From the NCBI RefSeq assembly GCF_028464145.1, contig NZ_JAQPCG010000011.1, positions 1-64,000 of the forward strand: DNA of 64,000 nucleotides, given 5' to 3'. A program made the position numbers and the translations under genes. The notes under the pieces are model-generated. The model was given only the letters and a program-made list of their open reading frames with translations, made no database searches and was not told the DNA's origin. Position 1 is the first letter of the stretch, and each line of letters begins with the position of its first letter. Below, in pieces: positions 29,121-36,953 of the stretch. Origin of the DNA: Maribacter sp. PR1. GTDB taxonomy: Bacteria; Bacteroidota; Bacteroidia; Flavobacteriales; Flavobacteriaceae.

Positions 29121-29140
29121 CCTCGAGCGCAGTCGAGAGG
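29121..29140. repeat. Short REP-like palindrome
   Basis: CCTCGAGCGCAGTCGAGAGG contains CTCGA and TCGAG arms around GCGCAG. Sequences of this kind are common dispersed intergenic palindromes in Bacteroidota genomes. Only one copy is in the window. Confidence 0.5.
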
Positions 29141-29351
29141 CTATTACACACAATCGTAAAGGAAAATTTTGGACTTTGGTTGGTTTTGGATGAATACAAA
29201 GGGCTTGACCTAACAAAATATTATGTATTTCACCGATAAAAACATACGCTTTATCACAAAATGATAAAATCCTCCATTTTTATAAGGTTTTTCTATAGGG
29301 GGGGTAACGTGATATTATTTTAACTTATAGGGTAACTATAGCACTAACTTT

Positions 29352-31109
29352 ATGAAAAACCATAAACTAAACAAAGTATACCCCTATTTTTTGTTTCTAT
29401 GTCTTTCTTTATTCATTATTGGATGTGTGGGCAAGGAAACTTTGGATTTAGACCCTAACGACCTTGAGTTTGTGGAGGAACCGATACTTCAGGAATCCGA
29501 AACCCAACTTTCAGTTGTGGATTACAAGCAAATACCCGAGGTTATGAACAATCTTTATGTCAAATTATGAAAATCTGCCAAAAGTGTAGAAAATGATAAA
29601 ATAAAGCATAATAGAGTGGATATTGATTTGAAAGAAATCAAAAAAGTGTTAAGAAAAAACAAAGAAAGCAGTTACTCCTTTGCTCTTTTTGTCTACGATG
29701 CCTCACCGTACCATATCTATAATTTGGTAATGCAGAATGATGGCAAGGGAAAGTTGGAGGAAGCCTACGTGGTAGGCTTTGAAATGTTACCGGAGGATAT
29801 GGAATCTTTTTTTATGGACGGGGAGGATTATGGCGGTTTTAGGTCTACATTTCGATTTTATTCTGTGGCCTCTTTCTTTGAGGATAGCAAATTTAACAGG
29901 GTAGGCAAGACTGGGGACTGCGGAACCGGGACTACGGGAGGAAATTACAGCGGGGACATTGGCTATAATTCCCCTGGTACCGTTCTGAGCCACAATTATG
30001 ATGGAAATAACATTACTACCAGCTTCAGCTATAACACGGTTAGTACTACATATTATTATAATTCCACCATCGTGAGCAATGGCACGGTAAGTACGGTAAG
30101 CACTGAGGCCACTAGCGGAGTGGTAGAGGTTGCTACAAGTGGTCCAACGGCTCCGGTTTACACGACCTATGTCCCTAATGGTACAACGCAGGTGAACGTC
30201 TCTTATGAGGCTCCAAATAGTAGTGGTCCTGGGGCAACTACAGAACCTTGTACCAGTACAAATACAGTTGGACCAGATGGAACTTGGTCTGGCAGTTTAT
30301 GCGCTACACCTTCCACCAACCAAAACAAATCCGGGATAACAGCGTATGGGGACGATTGTGTAAGCGGCTCTGGTACATTCGCCATTAACACAGCGGCGAA
30401 GCCATTACATAAATTGTACTATGCTTTGAATGGGTCCTTTACGGCAGGACATTTTAATTGGTTCACGGACCCTGACCATACGGAACGGGTGGACATTGCT
30501 AAGGAGTTTGTCTGGTTCTTGATAGATAATGGAAATACCGAAGAGAACATAAACTTTGTGCTTACTGCTATTAGTGCGCTGATGGAAGGATATAGGATTG
30601 ATTTTGAAAATTGGAGTATAATCAAGGGTCCTAGTTGCGAAAGTTTTGATTTCTATAATGTTGGTACTACAGGTGTCCAGGTTCCAGCTATAAATGGTAT
30701 ATGGGATGATGTGACTAAATGGGGTAAATTTCCAGGTATTGGAGTTGCAGCATCTTACCAAACCTATTATTTTCATTTACCATCTTATATAAATAAAAAT
30801 CTAGCTGCTGAGCGATCTGCTGATGCACTAGCAAATGCTTTCTTTGATATGGAAACTTGGTTCAGAAAGCAACCTTGTGGTCAAATAACAACTGGAGTTT
30901 TGGCGTACAAAATGGATGAATTTATTAAGGAAAATTTTAATGAGATTGGAGGACAGGCAACGAGAAGTGCTCCATTAGGTTGGTCAGGTGTTGTTAGACA
31001 ATATATAGAAGATTGGAGTGGTATGGATAATTGTTATCAAAATGAAAGCTTACTTTTATTTTTTATTAATTTTCCTAATGTATTATCAAGGAATGAAAAT
31101 AGACCATAA
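29352..31109 (+). pseudogene. Scaffold copy 1: lipoprotein with variable C-terminal module (in-frame TGA)
   Basis: The frame runs from the ATG at 29352 with a lipoprotein signal (LSLFIIGC, lipobox IIGC) and an acidic stretch (KETLDLDPNDLEFVEEP). It is interrupted by TGA at 29568-29570 and then continues in the same frame to 31109. The aligned codon in copy 2 is TCC (Ser), so a single TCA-to-TGA change would explain it. A domain rich in aromatic residues, a Ser/Thr/Gly-rich linker and a helix (IAKEFVWFLIDNGNTEENIN) follow. From 30581 on, the 175-residue end shares nothing with copy 2. It resembles a polymorphic toxin with a swapped tip; toxicity is inferred. Confidence 0.7.
29670..30586 (+). 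repeat. 917-bp core shared with scaffold copy 2
   Basis: This block aligns without gaps to 33905-34821, also 917 bp, with only a few dozen differences by eye. The sequence to its left (signal and N-terminal part) is clearly more diverged and the sequence to its right is unrelated. The uneven identity suggests gene conversion or recombination within the core. Confidence 0.85.
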
Positions 31110-31642
31110 TTTTTTGGATAAGTCGGTAAAGGAATTATTCCAAGGTCTAGAATATATTGAATGTAATAATGAAAATTTTAGAGAATGTTATTTCCCGGCC
31201 AGTAATTATAGCACAATTTCAGGAATACCAACTAACTACAATTTTTTAGGATTTCCCGTGCAGAAAATGGGAGCATTCGTCAACACAAAAAATGAATTAA
31301 AAAAGCTAACAATATCTGTTGAAGTACCAGATCTTTTTTTTTTATGATAAGGTGGTAAAAGAATACGGAATGCCTGAGACTTCTAGCCTATCGCAATTTT
31401 ATTTAGAAAAACATGGATATAAGAATCCCATTGAAGTTGAAAATGATTCATTAAATGAGTACTACGAAAATATTAGTATGCCAGAACTAGAGGATTTTTC
31501 TATTGTTAGAAGTTCTAATTGGTATGGAATAAACAAAAATACTGAGGGAACTTCAATAGGACTGGTTATAAGAAATAAAACTAGCCCTCAAGACATATTT
31601 TCTAAAAAGGAGATTTGGATAACCTTCATAAGAGAGAAATAA
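31042..31642 (+). pseudogene. Partner gene of tip 1, frameshifted in a T10 run
   Basis: An ORF from the ATG at 31042 starts with a hydrophobic signal (MKAYFYFLLIFLMYYQG) and runs to a stop just after ten T at 31334-31343. A second frame continues with YDKVVKEYGMPETSS to 31642. Removing one T joins them into one product of about 200 residues. The gene overlaps the end of the scaffold ORF by 68 bp. By position it would be the immunity gene of tip 1. The homopolymer could be a phase-variable switch, decay or a base-calling error. Confidence 0.6.
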
Positions 31643-31646
31643 TAGT

Positions 31647-31865
31647 CCCCCGCTGGCGCGAGCATCCTGCTCGTGTCCCCGCGTTCCTTTTGGAATTTGA
31701 GTACGATTATCAATAACCAACAACCAAATTCCCTCTTAGGGGATAAGGGGCTTTACACCTTTTTTATCTGATGGTCTTCCAGCAAGTTTTCATTCCGTAG
31801 TTTAAGAAAGACCTGTGCTGTGGTAACCACATCCAGTTCGCAATAGGTAATAATACGGTCCAAAT
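31647..31865. repeat. 219-bp border repeat, copy A
   Basis: It matches 36735-36953 (copy C) at 218 of 219 positions; the one difference is T for C in ATCTGATGG. It starts with a C-run and a hairpin CGAGCA-TCC-TGCTCG and ends with the last 113 bp of the exonuclease gene at 36841, on the minus strand. Tip 2 begins directly at its right edge. The duplication must be recent. Confidence 0.9.
31753..31865 (-). pseudogene. 3'-end fragment of the exonuclease gene
   Basis: These 113 bases equal the last codons and stop of the gene at 36841-37554 with one change, on the same strand. It has no start or catalytic part and is a passenger of the border repeat. Confidence 0.9.
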
Positions 31866-31867
31866 AT

Positions 31868-32164
31868 GTTGCTCATGTTCAAGCTGGTGTGCCTCAAAAT
31901 CAAATATTGACAGATTTAGCTAAACAACAACATCAAATCATGGGTGATTTAGTATTGGAAAGTGCCGAAATTATTCAAAATTATGACAATGCCAAAGGCT
32001 ACAACGTTAGCGACAATACAGCTGAGGCTTTGGCTTGGGCGGGGTTACAAAGTTCCACTGCCTGGACACTTTTAGATGAGATTGTAAAACAGAACTATAA
32101 AAATATTATTGATGATGAAAGCTCAGGATTTGAAATATTGGCTATTGGATCTCCATGTAACTAG
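31868..32164 (+). pseudogene. Orphan tip 2: C-terminal module without scaffold
   Basis: The frame is open from the repeat edge (KYVAHVQAGVPQNQIL) for 98 residues to 32164, with no own start that fits; a GTG at 31889 is the only candidate. It looks like the C-terminal half of a helical domain, with AKQQHQIMGDLVLESAEIIQ and AEALAWAGLQSSTAWTLLDEI. No family is recognised. The following gene overlaps its end by about 50 bp, as with tip 1. By position it is a displaced tip. Confidence 0.6.
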
Positions 32165-32756
32165 GTATTTATTAGTTCCTACTTTTTTACTATTTTGTGC
32201 TAATGCCTTGTGTCAAAATAATGTCATAAATAATAAAGAATATTATAGATTCATTGAACAAATAGCTTTTGAAAGCAAAATCATTGATTCAGTTGCTCTT
32301 GAAAAATATCACGATTTGATTAAAAATGGAAAATTAACCCAACAGGATAGCATAAGATTTGTTGAGAGAAAAAAAAATCATAAACCGATAATATTCAATG
32401 AAACAGATAATTCAGCTCTTAAAAAAGTATTAGAAGAATCTCTTCAATCTAGTTTCAAGAGTTTAGATAAATATTTTACAGATAATCAAATTAGGGGTAT
32501 CATTGATAATATCCCAGAAGAGAAAACACTACAAAATAGTTTTTCTGATAAAGTAATATTGTTGGAACGAGATTCGAATAGAAAATATGGACATTTTTTT
32601 TCATCTCAAGTTTTAATTGAAAATCATCGTTATATACTATATCATTACTACCATAACAATAATATTTTTGGTACTATAGAATTAATTGTCGCCACAAAAC
32701 TAGACATAGGTTATAAAATAAATTATCGTGTCCAATTTAATAAATGGAATTTCTGA
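32115..32756 (+). CDS. Secreted partner (candidate immunity) protein of tip 2
   Basis: The product of about 213 residues has a signal sequence (RYLLVPTFLLFCANALCQ) and a charged, mostly helical mature part with KKVLEESLQSSFKSLDKYF, then beta strands ending in a run of His/Tyr (HRYILYHYYHNNNIFG). Three ATGs lie in tandem at 32109-32117; the last is chosen. It overlaps the end of tip 2 and is intact, unlike the tip. It has no recognised family; an immunity role is inferred from order and size. Confidence 0.6.
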   Translation: MKAQDLKYWLLDLHVTRYLLVPTFLLFCANALCQNNVINNKEYYRFIEQIAFESKIIDSVALEKYHDLIKNGKLTQQDSIRFVERKKNHKPIIFNETDNSALKKVLEESLQSSFKSLDKYFTDNQIRGIIDNIPEEKTLQNSFSDKVILLERDSNRKYGHFFSSQVLIENHRYILYHYYHNNNIFGTIELIVATKLDIGYKINYRVQFNKWNF

Positions 32757-32765
32757 TGAAGTTAC

Positions 32766-32840
32766 CCCCTGCTGGCGCGAGCATCTTGCTCGTGTCCCCG
32801 CGTTCCTTTTGGAATTTGAGTACGATTATCAATAACCAAC
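32766..32840. repeat. Border repeat, truncated copy B
   Basis: These 75 bases match the first part of copies A and C (hairpin CGAGCA-TCT-TGCTCG, then GTTCCTTTTGGAATTTGAGT to AATAACCAAC) with two small differences. The match ends at 32840 and tip 3 begins at 32841, so copy B has lost the exonuclease part. Confidence 0.85.
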
Positions 32841-33104
32841 CGCAATAATCACTCCATATGGAATGCGTTGAGTACCTCTCGAATTAGAGAGCCACTAACC
32901 AAAAAACTAACGGATGCACATGAAAGCGAGGTGCCACAGGCATTGATAAAAGAAAAGTAAATGGATTTCTTTAATAATAAAGTTGGTGATCAAACGATTA
33001 ATGGTAATTCTGGGAAGACTAATGGAGAATTGCGATACTTATCACCTTTAGGCTCTACTGGCTTGCCGACAAGTAGTACTTGTCTAATTCCAACTAATCA
33101 GTAA
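32841..33104 (+). pseudogene. Orphan tip 3: truncated paralogue of the tip 4 (DUF6973-like) module
   Basis: The frame reads HSIWNALSTSRI...LTKKLTDAHE, then a TAA at 32958-32960, then MDFFNNKVGDQT...GELRYLS...CLIPTNQ to 33104. It aligns with the end of scaffold copy 2 (HSMWNALSASRIG, LTKKLTDAHE, MDYFNNSVG, GELRYLS, ILIPTNQ). It has no scaffold and no start and begins exactly at the end of repeat B. The conserved His-Trp-Asn, HE and NN positions look like active-site residues. The partner lipoprotein starts 4 bp later. Confidence 0.75.
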
Positions 33105-33108
33105 TTAA

Positions 33109-33459
33109 ATGAGAAAAATCGTTTTCGTATCGTTTTTTTTAATATTTTTTTCCTCATGTTTTAAGAACGGAGTGACTTTCGAAGTAAAAAATCAGAGTGG
33201 AATACAAATTGATTCTGTTCATATAAGTAACGGATATTCATCAGTAGTAGAATCTAATATTGGAAATGGAAAGTCATACTCAATTTTCCTTCCTTTTGAT
33301 AAAAAAATCAAAATTAGAGGTGATGGTTCCTATCAAATTAGGATATATAATAAAAACTCAAATAGAGAAATGAATTTTGGATATTTCAGTAATGGTATTC
33401 CACTAGCGGAAGAGTACGAAATATTAATAGAAAAAGATACGATTATATTTCATGAATAA
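33109..33459 (+). CDS. Lipoprotein partner (candidate immunity) of tip 3
   Basis: The intact 116-residue protein has a lipoprotein signal (MRKIVFVSFFLIFFSSC, lipobox FSSC). The mature part is beta-rich (VTFEVKNQSGIQIDSVHIS, KIKIRGDGSYQIRIYNKN). The residues after the Cys are FKNG, not acidic, so it probably stays on the periplasmic side of the membrane. It starts 4 bp after the stop of tip 3, and a similar-sized lipoprotein follows the related tip 4. No family is recognised. Confidence 0.68.
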   Translation: MRKIVFVSFFLIFFSSCFKNGVTFEVKNQSGIQIDSVHISNGYSSVVESNIGNGKSYSIFLPFDKKIKIRGDGSYQIRIYNKNSNREMNFGYFSNGIPLAEEYEILIEKDTIIFHE

Positions 33460-33637
33460 TTGATCATCCACTAACTAGTTTTGTCTGGGTGCCATGATAG
33501 GAACAAAAGACACTTACATCTAGGTTTACTTATTTCCGTAATATTCGAATAGCAGCTTATAAAAGTTCAAGTGTAACAGTAGCCTGTATCGATTGGCTTG
33601 ACCGTACAGAATCACCCCTTATTTATTATTTTCATGC
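33460..33637. other. Degraded spacer before scaffold copy 2
   Basis: No gene is seen. The last 25 bases still encode TPYLLFSC in frame with the scaffold, matching YPYFLFLC of copy 1, but further upstream the frame has a TGA at 33599-33601 and no counterpart of the copy 1 start. Copy 2 has therefore lost its start and the front of its signal peptide. Confidence 0.6.
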
Positions 33638-35302
33638 ATGACCCTCTTCTTTATTGGATGTGTTCAGAAAGAAACTTTGGACCTTGACCCCAATGATCTG
33701 GAATTTGTTGAGGAACCTGCAGTACAGGAAAGGGAAACCCAACTTTCCGTTGTTGCTTACAAGGAAATACCGCAAGTTATGGACGAACTTTACTTGAGAC
33801 TATCCGATACGGGGAAAAGTATCAAAAACGGAAAATTAAAGTACAGCAACGTGGATATCGATTTAAAGGAAATAAAAAAGGTCTTAAAGAATGGAGGGTA
33901 AAGTAGTTATTCCTTTGCTCTTTTTGTGTACGATGCCTCACCGTACCATATCTATAATTTGGTAATGCAGAATGATGGCAAGGGAAAGTTGAAGGAAGCC
34001 TACGTGGTAGGCTTTGAAATGTTACCGGAGGATATGGAATCTTTTTTTATGAACGGGGAGGATTATGGCGGTTTTAGGTCTACATTTCGATTTTATTCTG
34101 TGGACTCTTTCTTTGAGGATAGCAAATTTAACAGGGTAGGCAAGACTGGGGACTGCGGAACCGGGACTACGGGAGGCAATTATAGTGGTGACATTGGCTA
34201 TAATTCCCCTGGGACCGTTCTGAGCCACAATTATAATGGTAATAACATTACTACCAGCTTTAGTTATAACACTGTTAGTACTACATATTATTATAATTCT
34301 ACCATCGTGAGCAATGGTACGGTAAGTACGGTAAGCACAGAGGCCACTAGCGGAGTGGTGGAGGTTGCCACAAATGGTCCAACGGCTCCGGTTTACACGA
34401 CCTATGTCCCTAATGGTACAACGCAGGTGAACGTCTCTTATGAGGCTCCAAATAGTAGTGGTCCTGGGGCAACTACAGAACCTTGTACCAGTACACATAC
34501 AGTTGGACCAGATGGAACTTGGTCTGGCAGTTTATGCGCTACACCTTCCACCAACCAAAACAAATCCAGGATAACAGCGTATGGGGACGATTGTGTAAGC
34601 GGCTCTGGTACATTCGCCATTAACACAGCGGCGAAGCCAATACATAAATTGTACTATGCTCTGAATGGGTCCTTTACAGCAGGACATTTTAATTGGTTCA
34701 CGGACCCCGACCATACGGAACGGGTGGACATTGCGAAGGAATTTGTCTGGTTCTTGATAGATAATGGAAATACCGAAGAGAACATAAACTTTGTGCTTAC
34801 TTCCATTAGTGCCTTGATGGATAGAGGAATATATGATAGGTTATTGGCGGCCATGTCACCAAAAGAAAGGGGGATTTATGATAATGAATTGGACAACACC
34901 CAGAAAACCCTTTATCTTACCAGTGCTGTTCAAGCCTATATTTATGCTGAAACATTTTATGATCAACCTGTTAGAAATAGAATTGGGGATGCAGTTAAAC
35001 ACTCAATGTGGAACGCTTTGAGCGCCTCAAGAATTGGAGTTGCATTAACTAAAAAGTTGACTGATGCGCATGAAGACATAGCATATGATCCGAATTACCA
35101 AAATCATTACAAAGAAACACAGATGGATTATTTCAACAATAGCGTTGGTAGAAATATTGGGAAAGACAAGCCTTCTAGAATTTTTGTTCTTATAGAAGCG
35201 GCTAAAAATGCCGGTGAATTGCGGTACTTAAGCAATCTTACTTATAAAAATGGCTTTTACAATGCTACTAATAATTCAATTCTAATTCCTACTAATCAAT
35301 AA
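33638..35302 (+). pseudogene. Scaffold copy 2 with DUF6973-like tip 4 (5' truncated, in-frame TAA)
   Basis: The first usable ATG (33638) is inside the signal peptide (MTLFFIGC), so normal export is unlikely. TAA at 33899-33901 replaces a Glu codon of copy 1 (GAA to TAA), and the same frame then runs to 35302. The core 33905-34821 is nearly identical to copy 1. The last 160 residues form tip 4, with DAVKHSMWNALSASRIG, LTKKLTDAHE and QMDYFNNSVGRNIG, resembling the DUF6973 family as I recall it. A paralogous tip lies at 32841. A lipoprotein gene follows after 5 bp. Confidence 0.72.
33905..34821 (+). repeat. 917-bp core shared with scaffold copy 1
   Basis: Second copy of the block at 29670-30586. 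Identity stops at the codons for ISALM, exactly before the variable C-terminal module. Confidence 0.85.
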
Positions 35303-35307
35303 ATAAA

Positions 35308-35646
35308 ATGTTTAAAAAAATACTTTTTTATGTTTTTCTTGTAATCTTTTTTTCTTGTAAAAAAGATTACAAGAAAATAACAATTAACAGTTTCATACAA
35401 GAAAAATCACTTGTAGTTGAACCATATAGTTTTATGCCTTACTCCATGTTTAATTTAAAAATAAAGGGGTACGTGAATGATACCATATATGTAAAAACTG
35501 AAGGAGCATACAACCTAGAATTTAAGTTACATGGCGCAATTGATACTTTATGGTATAGTGATTATTATGGAGAAGGACCGGTTAAATGTACCTTTTTACC
35601 ATACAGAGCAACTGAGGGCCATTTAGATATTGAAGTTAAATTATAA
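35308..35646 (+). CDS. Lipoprotein partner (candidate immunity) of tip 4
   Basis: The intact 112-residue protein has a lipoprotein signal (MFKKILFYVFLVIFFSC) followed by KKDYKK, a basic start that argues for retention inside the outer membrane. The mature part is beta-rich (YSMFNLKIKGYVNDTIYVKT, HLDIEVKL). It starts 5 bp after the tip 4 stop. Its size and layout match the partner of the related tip 3 at 33109, although direct similarity is weak by eye. No family is recognised. Confidence 0.68.
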   Translation: MFKKILFYVFLVIFFSCKKDYKKITINSFIQEKSLVVEPYSFMPYSMFNLKIKGYVNDTIYVKTEGAYNLEFKLHGAIDTLWYSDYYGEGPVKCTFLPYRATEGHLDIEVKL

Positions 35647-35770
35647 TTATGATTCTGAGTTAACTTGGTGATGCTTGTCTCTTTTTAAATATTTAAATCG
35701 GATTTATATTTGAACTCCCCAGATGGGTCGTTGGATATCCACTATTCTCTTAGTTCTTTTTCATATATAA
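35647..35770. other. Spacer with no clear gene
   Basis: AT-rich sequence between partner 4 and tip 5. A short frame (GRWISTILLVLFHI, ending in TAA at 35768-35770) is in the frame of tip 5 but shows no similarity to the scaffold. Confidence 0.5.
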
Positions 35771-36145
35771 GACCAGTTTAAGACAACCGGCTATAGTACG
35801 GGGTGTCCCACGGATACCGGTACCATTGGTATCAACCCCTGTACAAGAACATGGTCATGCTCAGTTATTGTGAAGCATTTTGCTAAGGAAAGTACTGCTA
35901 ACACATAATATCTGGACATAGACTATGTAAATCAAATGGAAAATGGGTCTCTTCCAGAAAATGATAACGACGCAGCAATATTCTTTATTGGGACTACTAT
36001 TTTACATGAATATGTTCATTATGGCGATTACACAAATGGCTTTGACTATCCTGGAGAAGAAGGTGAGAAATTTGAAATAATGGTTTACGGAACTAATGTA
36101 ATGCCTGAGAATGCTAGGTTAATTCTAAATAAAATAATTAATTAA
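35771..36145 (+). pseudogene. Orphan tip 5: HEYVH metallopeptidase-like module
   Basis: The frame is open from 35771 (DQFKTTGYSTGCPTDTG), interrupted by TAA at 35906-35908, and continues YLDIDYVNQMENGSLPENDND to 36145. The second part contains ILHEYVHYGDYTNG, a zincin-type HExxH motif, with a possible third ligand in the following PGEEGEKFE. Without a scaffold or start it is a remnant or a silent tip. The partner lipoprotein starts 2 bp after its stop. A metal-dependent hydrolase function is inferred from the motif alone. Confidence 0.62.
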
Positions 36146-36147
36146 GA

Positions 36148-36600
36148 ATGAAAACTATTTTGCTATTTGTAGTTTGTTTATTTTTTTCTTGTAAAAAAGA
36201 ACAAAAAAATAATTCTGAATTAGAAAAAAATAACCTGGATAAATGTTTTAATCGAATTGAAAAAATAAATCTTATTAATGAAATTCTTAAAACTGAGAAT
36301 ATTCAAACCTACCTACATCTAGATATCGAGGAAAGAAATCCAGTTAGGATAATTAAAAATGATTTCTTCTTTGAACTTGATTCGTTTTTGATTGATAATT
36401 ATAGATATGTTAAAATAGTGGATTCCTTACCCTATAATAAATTAAAACTCCAATTAGAAATAAATCCAACGGATTCTTGTCAGTTTAGTAGAGGAAATTT
36501 TATTTTCTACAGTCCTATAGAAAATGCAGAAGTAAATGGTGATATTGAATTAAAAGATTCAGTTTGGACTATATCCGTTATTCGGGATATTGAATTTTAA
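36148..36600 (+). CDS. Lipoprotein partner (candidate immunity) of tip 5
   Basis: The intact 150-residue protein has a lipoprotein signal (MKTILLFVVCLFFSC) followed by the basic KKEQKN. The mature part has an N-terminal helix (DKCFNRIEKINLINEILK) and C-terminal beta strands ending SVWTISVIRDIEF. It starts 2 bp after the tip 5 stop. By order and localisation it is the last candidate immunity protein of the array. No family is recognised. Confidence 0.66.
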   Translation: MKTILLFVVCLFFSCKKEQKNNSELEKNNLDKCFNRIEKINLINEILKTENIQTYLHLDIEERNPVRIIKNDFFFELDSFLIDNYRYVKIVDSLPYNKLKLQLEINPTDSCQFSRGNFIFYSPIENAEVNGDIELKDSVWTISVIRDIEF

Positions 36601-36637
36601 ATTAAAGATTCCTTGGCATCTTAATTAGGTAATCCTC

Positions 36638-36668
36638 CACCGGAGCAAGTAACTTGCTTATTTGGTAT
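36638..36668. repeat. Possible degenerate fourth copy of the border hairpin
   Basis: CACCGGAGCAAGTAACTTGC followed by TTATTTGG has the same layout as the GCTGGCGCGAGCATCCTGCT hairpin of copies A to C and sits 70 bp left of copy C. The match is loose. Confidence 0.35.
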
Positions 36669-36734
36669 AATAAAATTATAACTTGCAACGGGATATTGAG
36701 TAATATTAAATAAATAAAACAAAGACCAAAAACC

Positions 36735-36953
36735 CCCCCGCTGGCGCGAGCATCCTGCTCGTGTCCCCGCGTTCCTTTTGGAATTTGAGTACGATTATCA
36801 ATAACCAACAACCAAATTCCCTCTTAGGGGATAAGGGGCTTTACACCTTTTTTATCCGATGGTCTTCCAGCAAGTTTTCATTCCGTAGTTTAAGAAAGAC
36901 CTGTGCTGTGGTAACCACATCCAGTTCGCAATAGGTAATAATACGGTCCAAAT
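36735..36953. repeat. 219-bp border repeat, copy C (original)
   Basis: This is the copy in its native place: 106 bp of spacer with the CGAGCA-TCC-TGCTCG hairpin, then the last 113 bp of the exonuclease gene. Copies A (31647-31865) and B (32766-32840) derive from it. Confidence 0.88.

Larger units (their letters stand above)
29030..29351. other. 322-bp spacer between katG and the cassette locus
   Basis: This gap holds the katG terminator (29054-29082), a short palindromic repeat near 29121-29140 and then AT-rich sequence with a G-run at about 29300, leading to the first scaffold gene. No convincing gene or perfect -7 box was seen. Confidence 0.6.

Noticed and set aside
29568..29570. TGA as a selenocysteine or programmed readthrough codon
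   Set aside because: No SECIS-like structure was recognised, the aligned residue in copy 2 is Ser, not Cys, and the other broken copies have TAA, so mutation is simpler.
31319..31642. A separate gene with TTG start after the T10 run
   Set aside because: It starts inside the upstream frame, has no signal sequence and joins it cleanly by one base; a frameshifted single gene is the better reading.
34022..34498. Long antisense ORFs inside the scaffold cores (also near 30203 and 30405)
   Set aside because: They arise from the Ser/Thr/Gly-rich coding sequence on the other strand, have no signal or domain and repeat wherever the core repeats.
29352..36600. Classical Rhs or CDI locus
   Set aside because: No YD repeats, filamentous haemagglutinin repeats, VgrG or PAAR parts are present; only the tip-partner layout is shared.
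31647..36953. CRISPR array made of the GAGCA-TGCTC hairpin repeats
   Set aside because: Only three copies with very uneven spacing of about 1 kb and 4 kb, no spacers and no cas genes.
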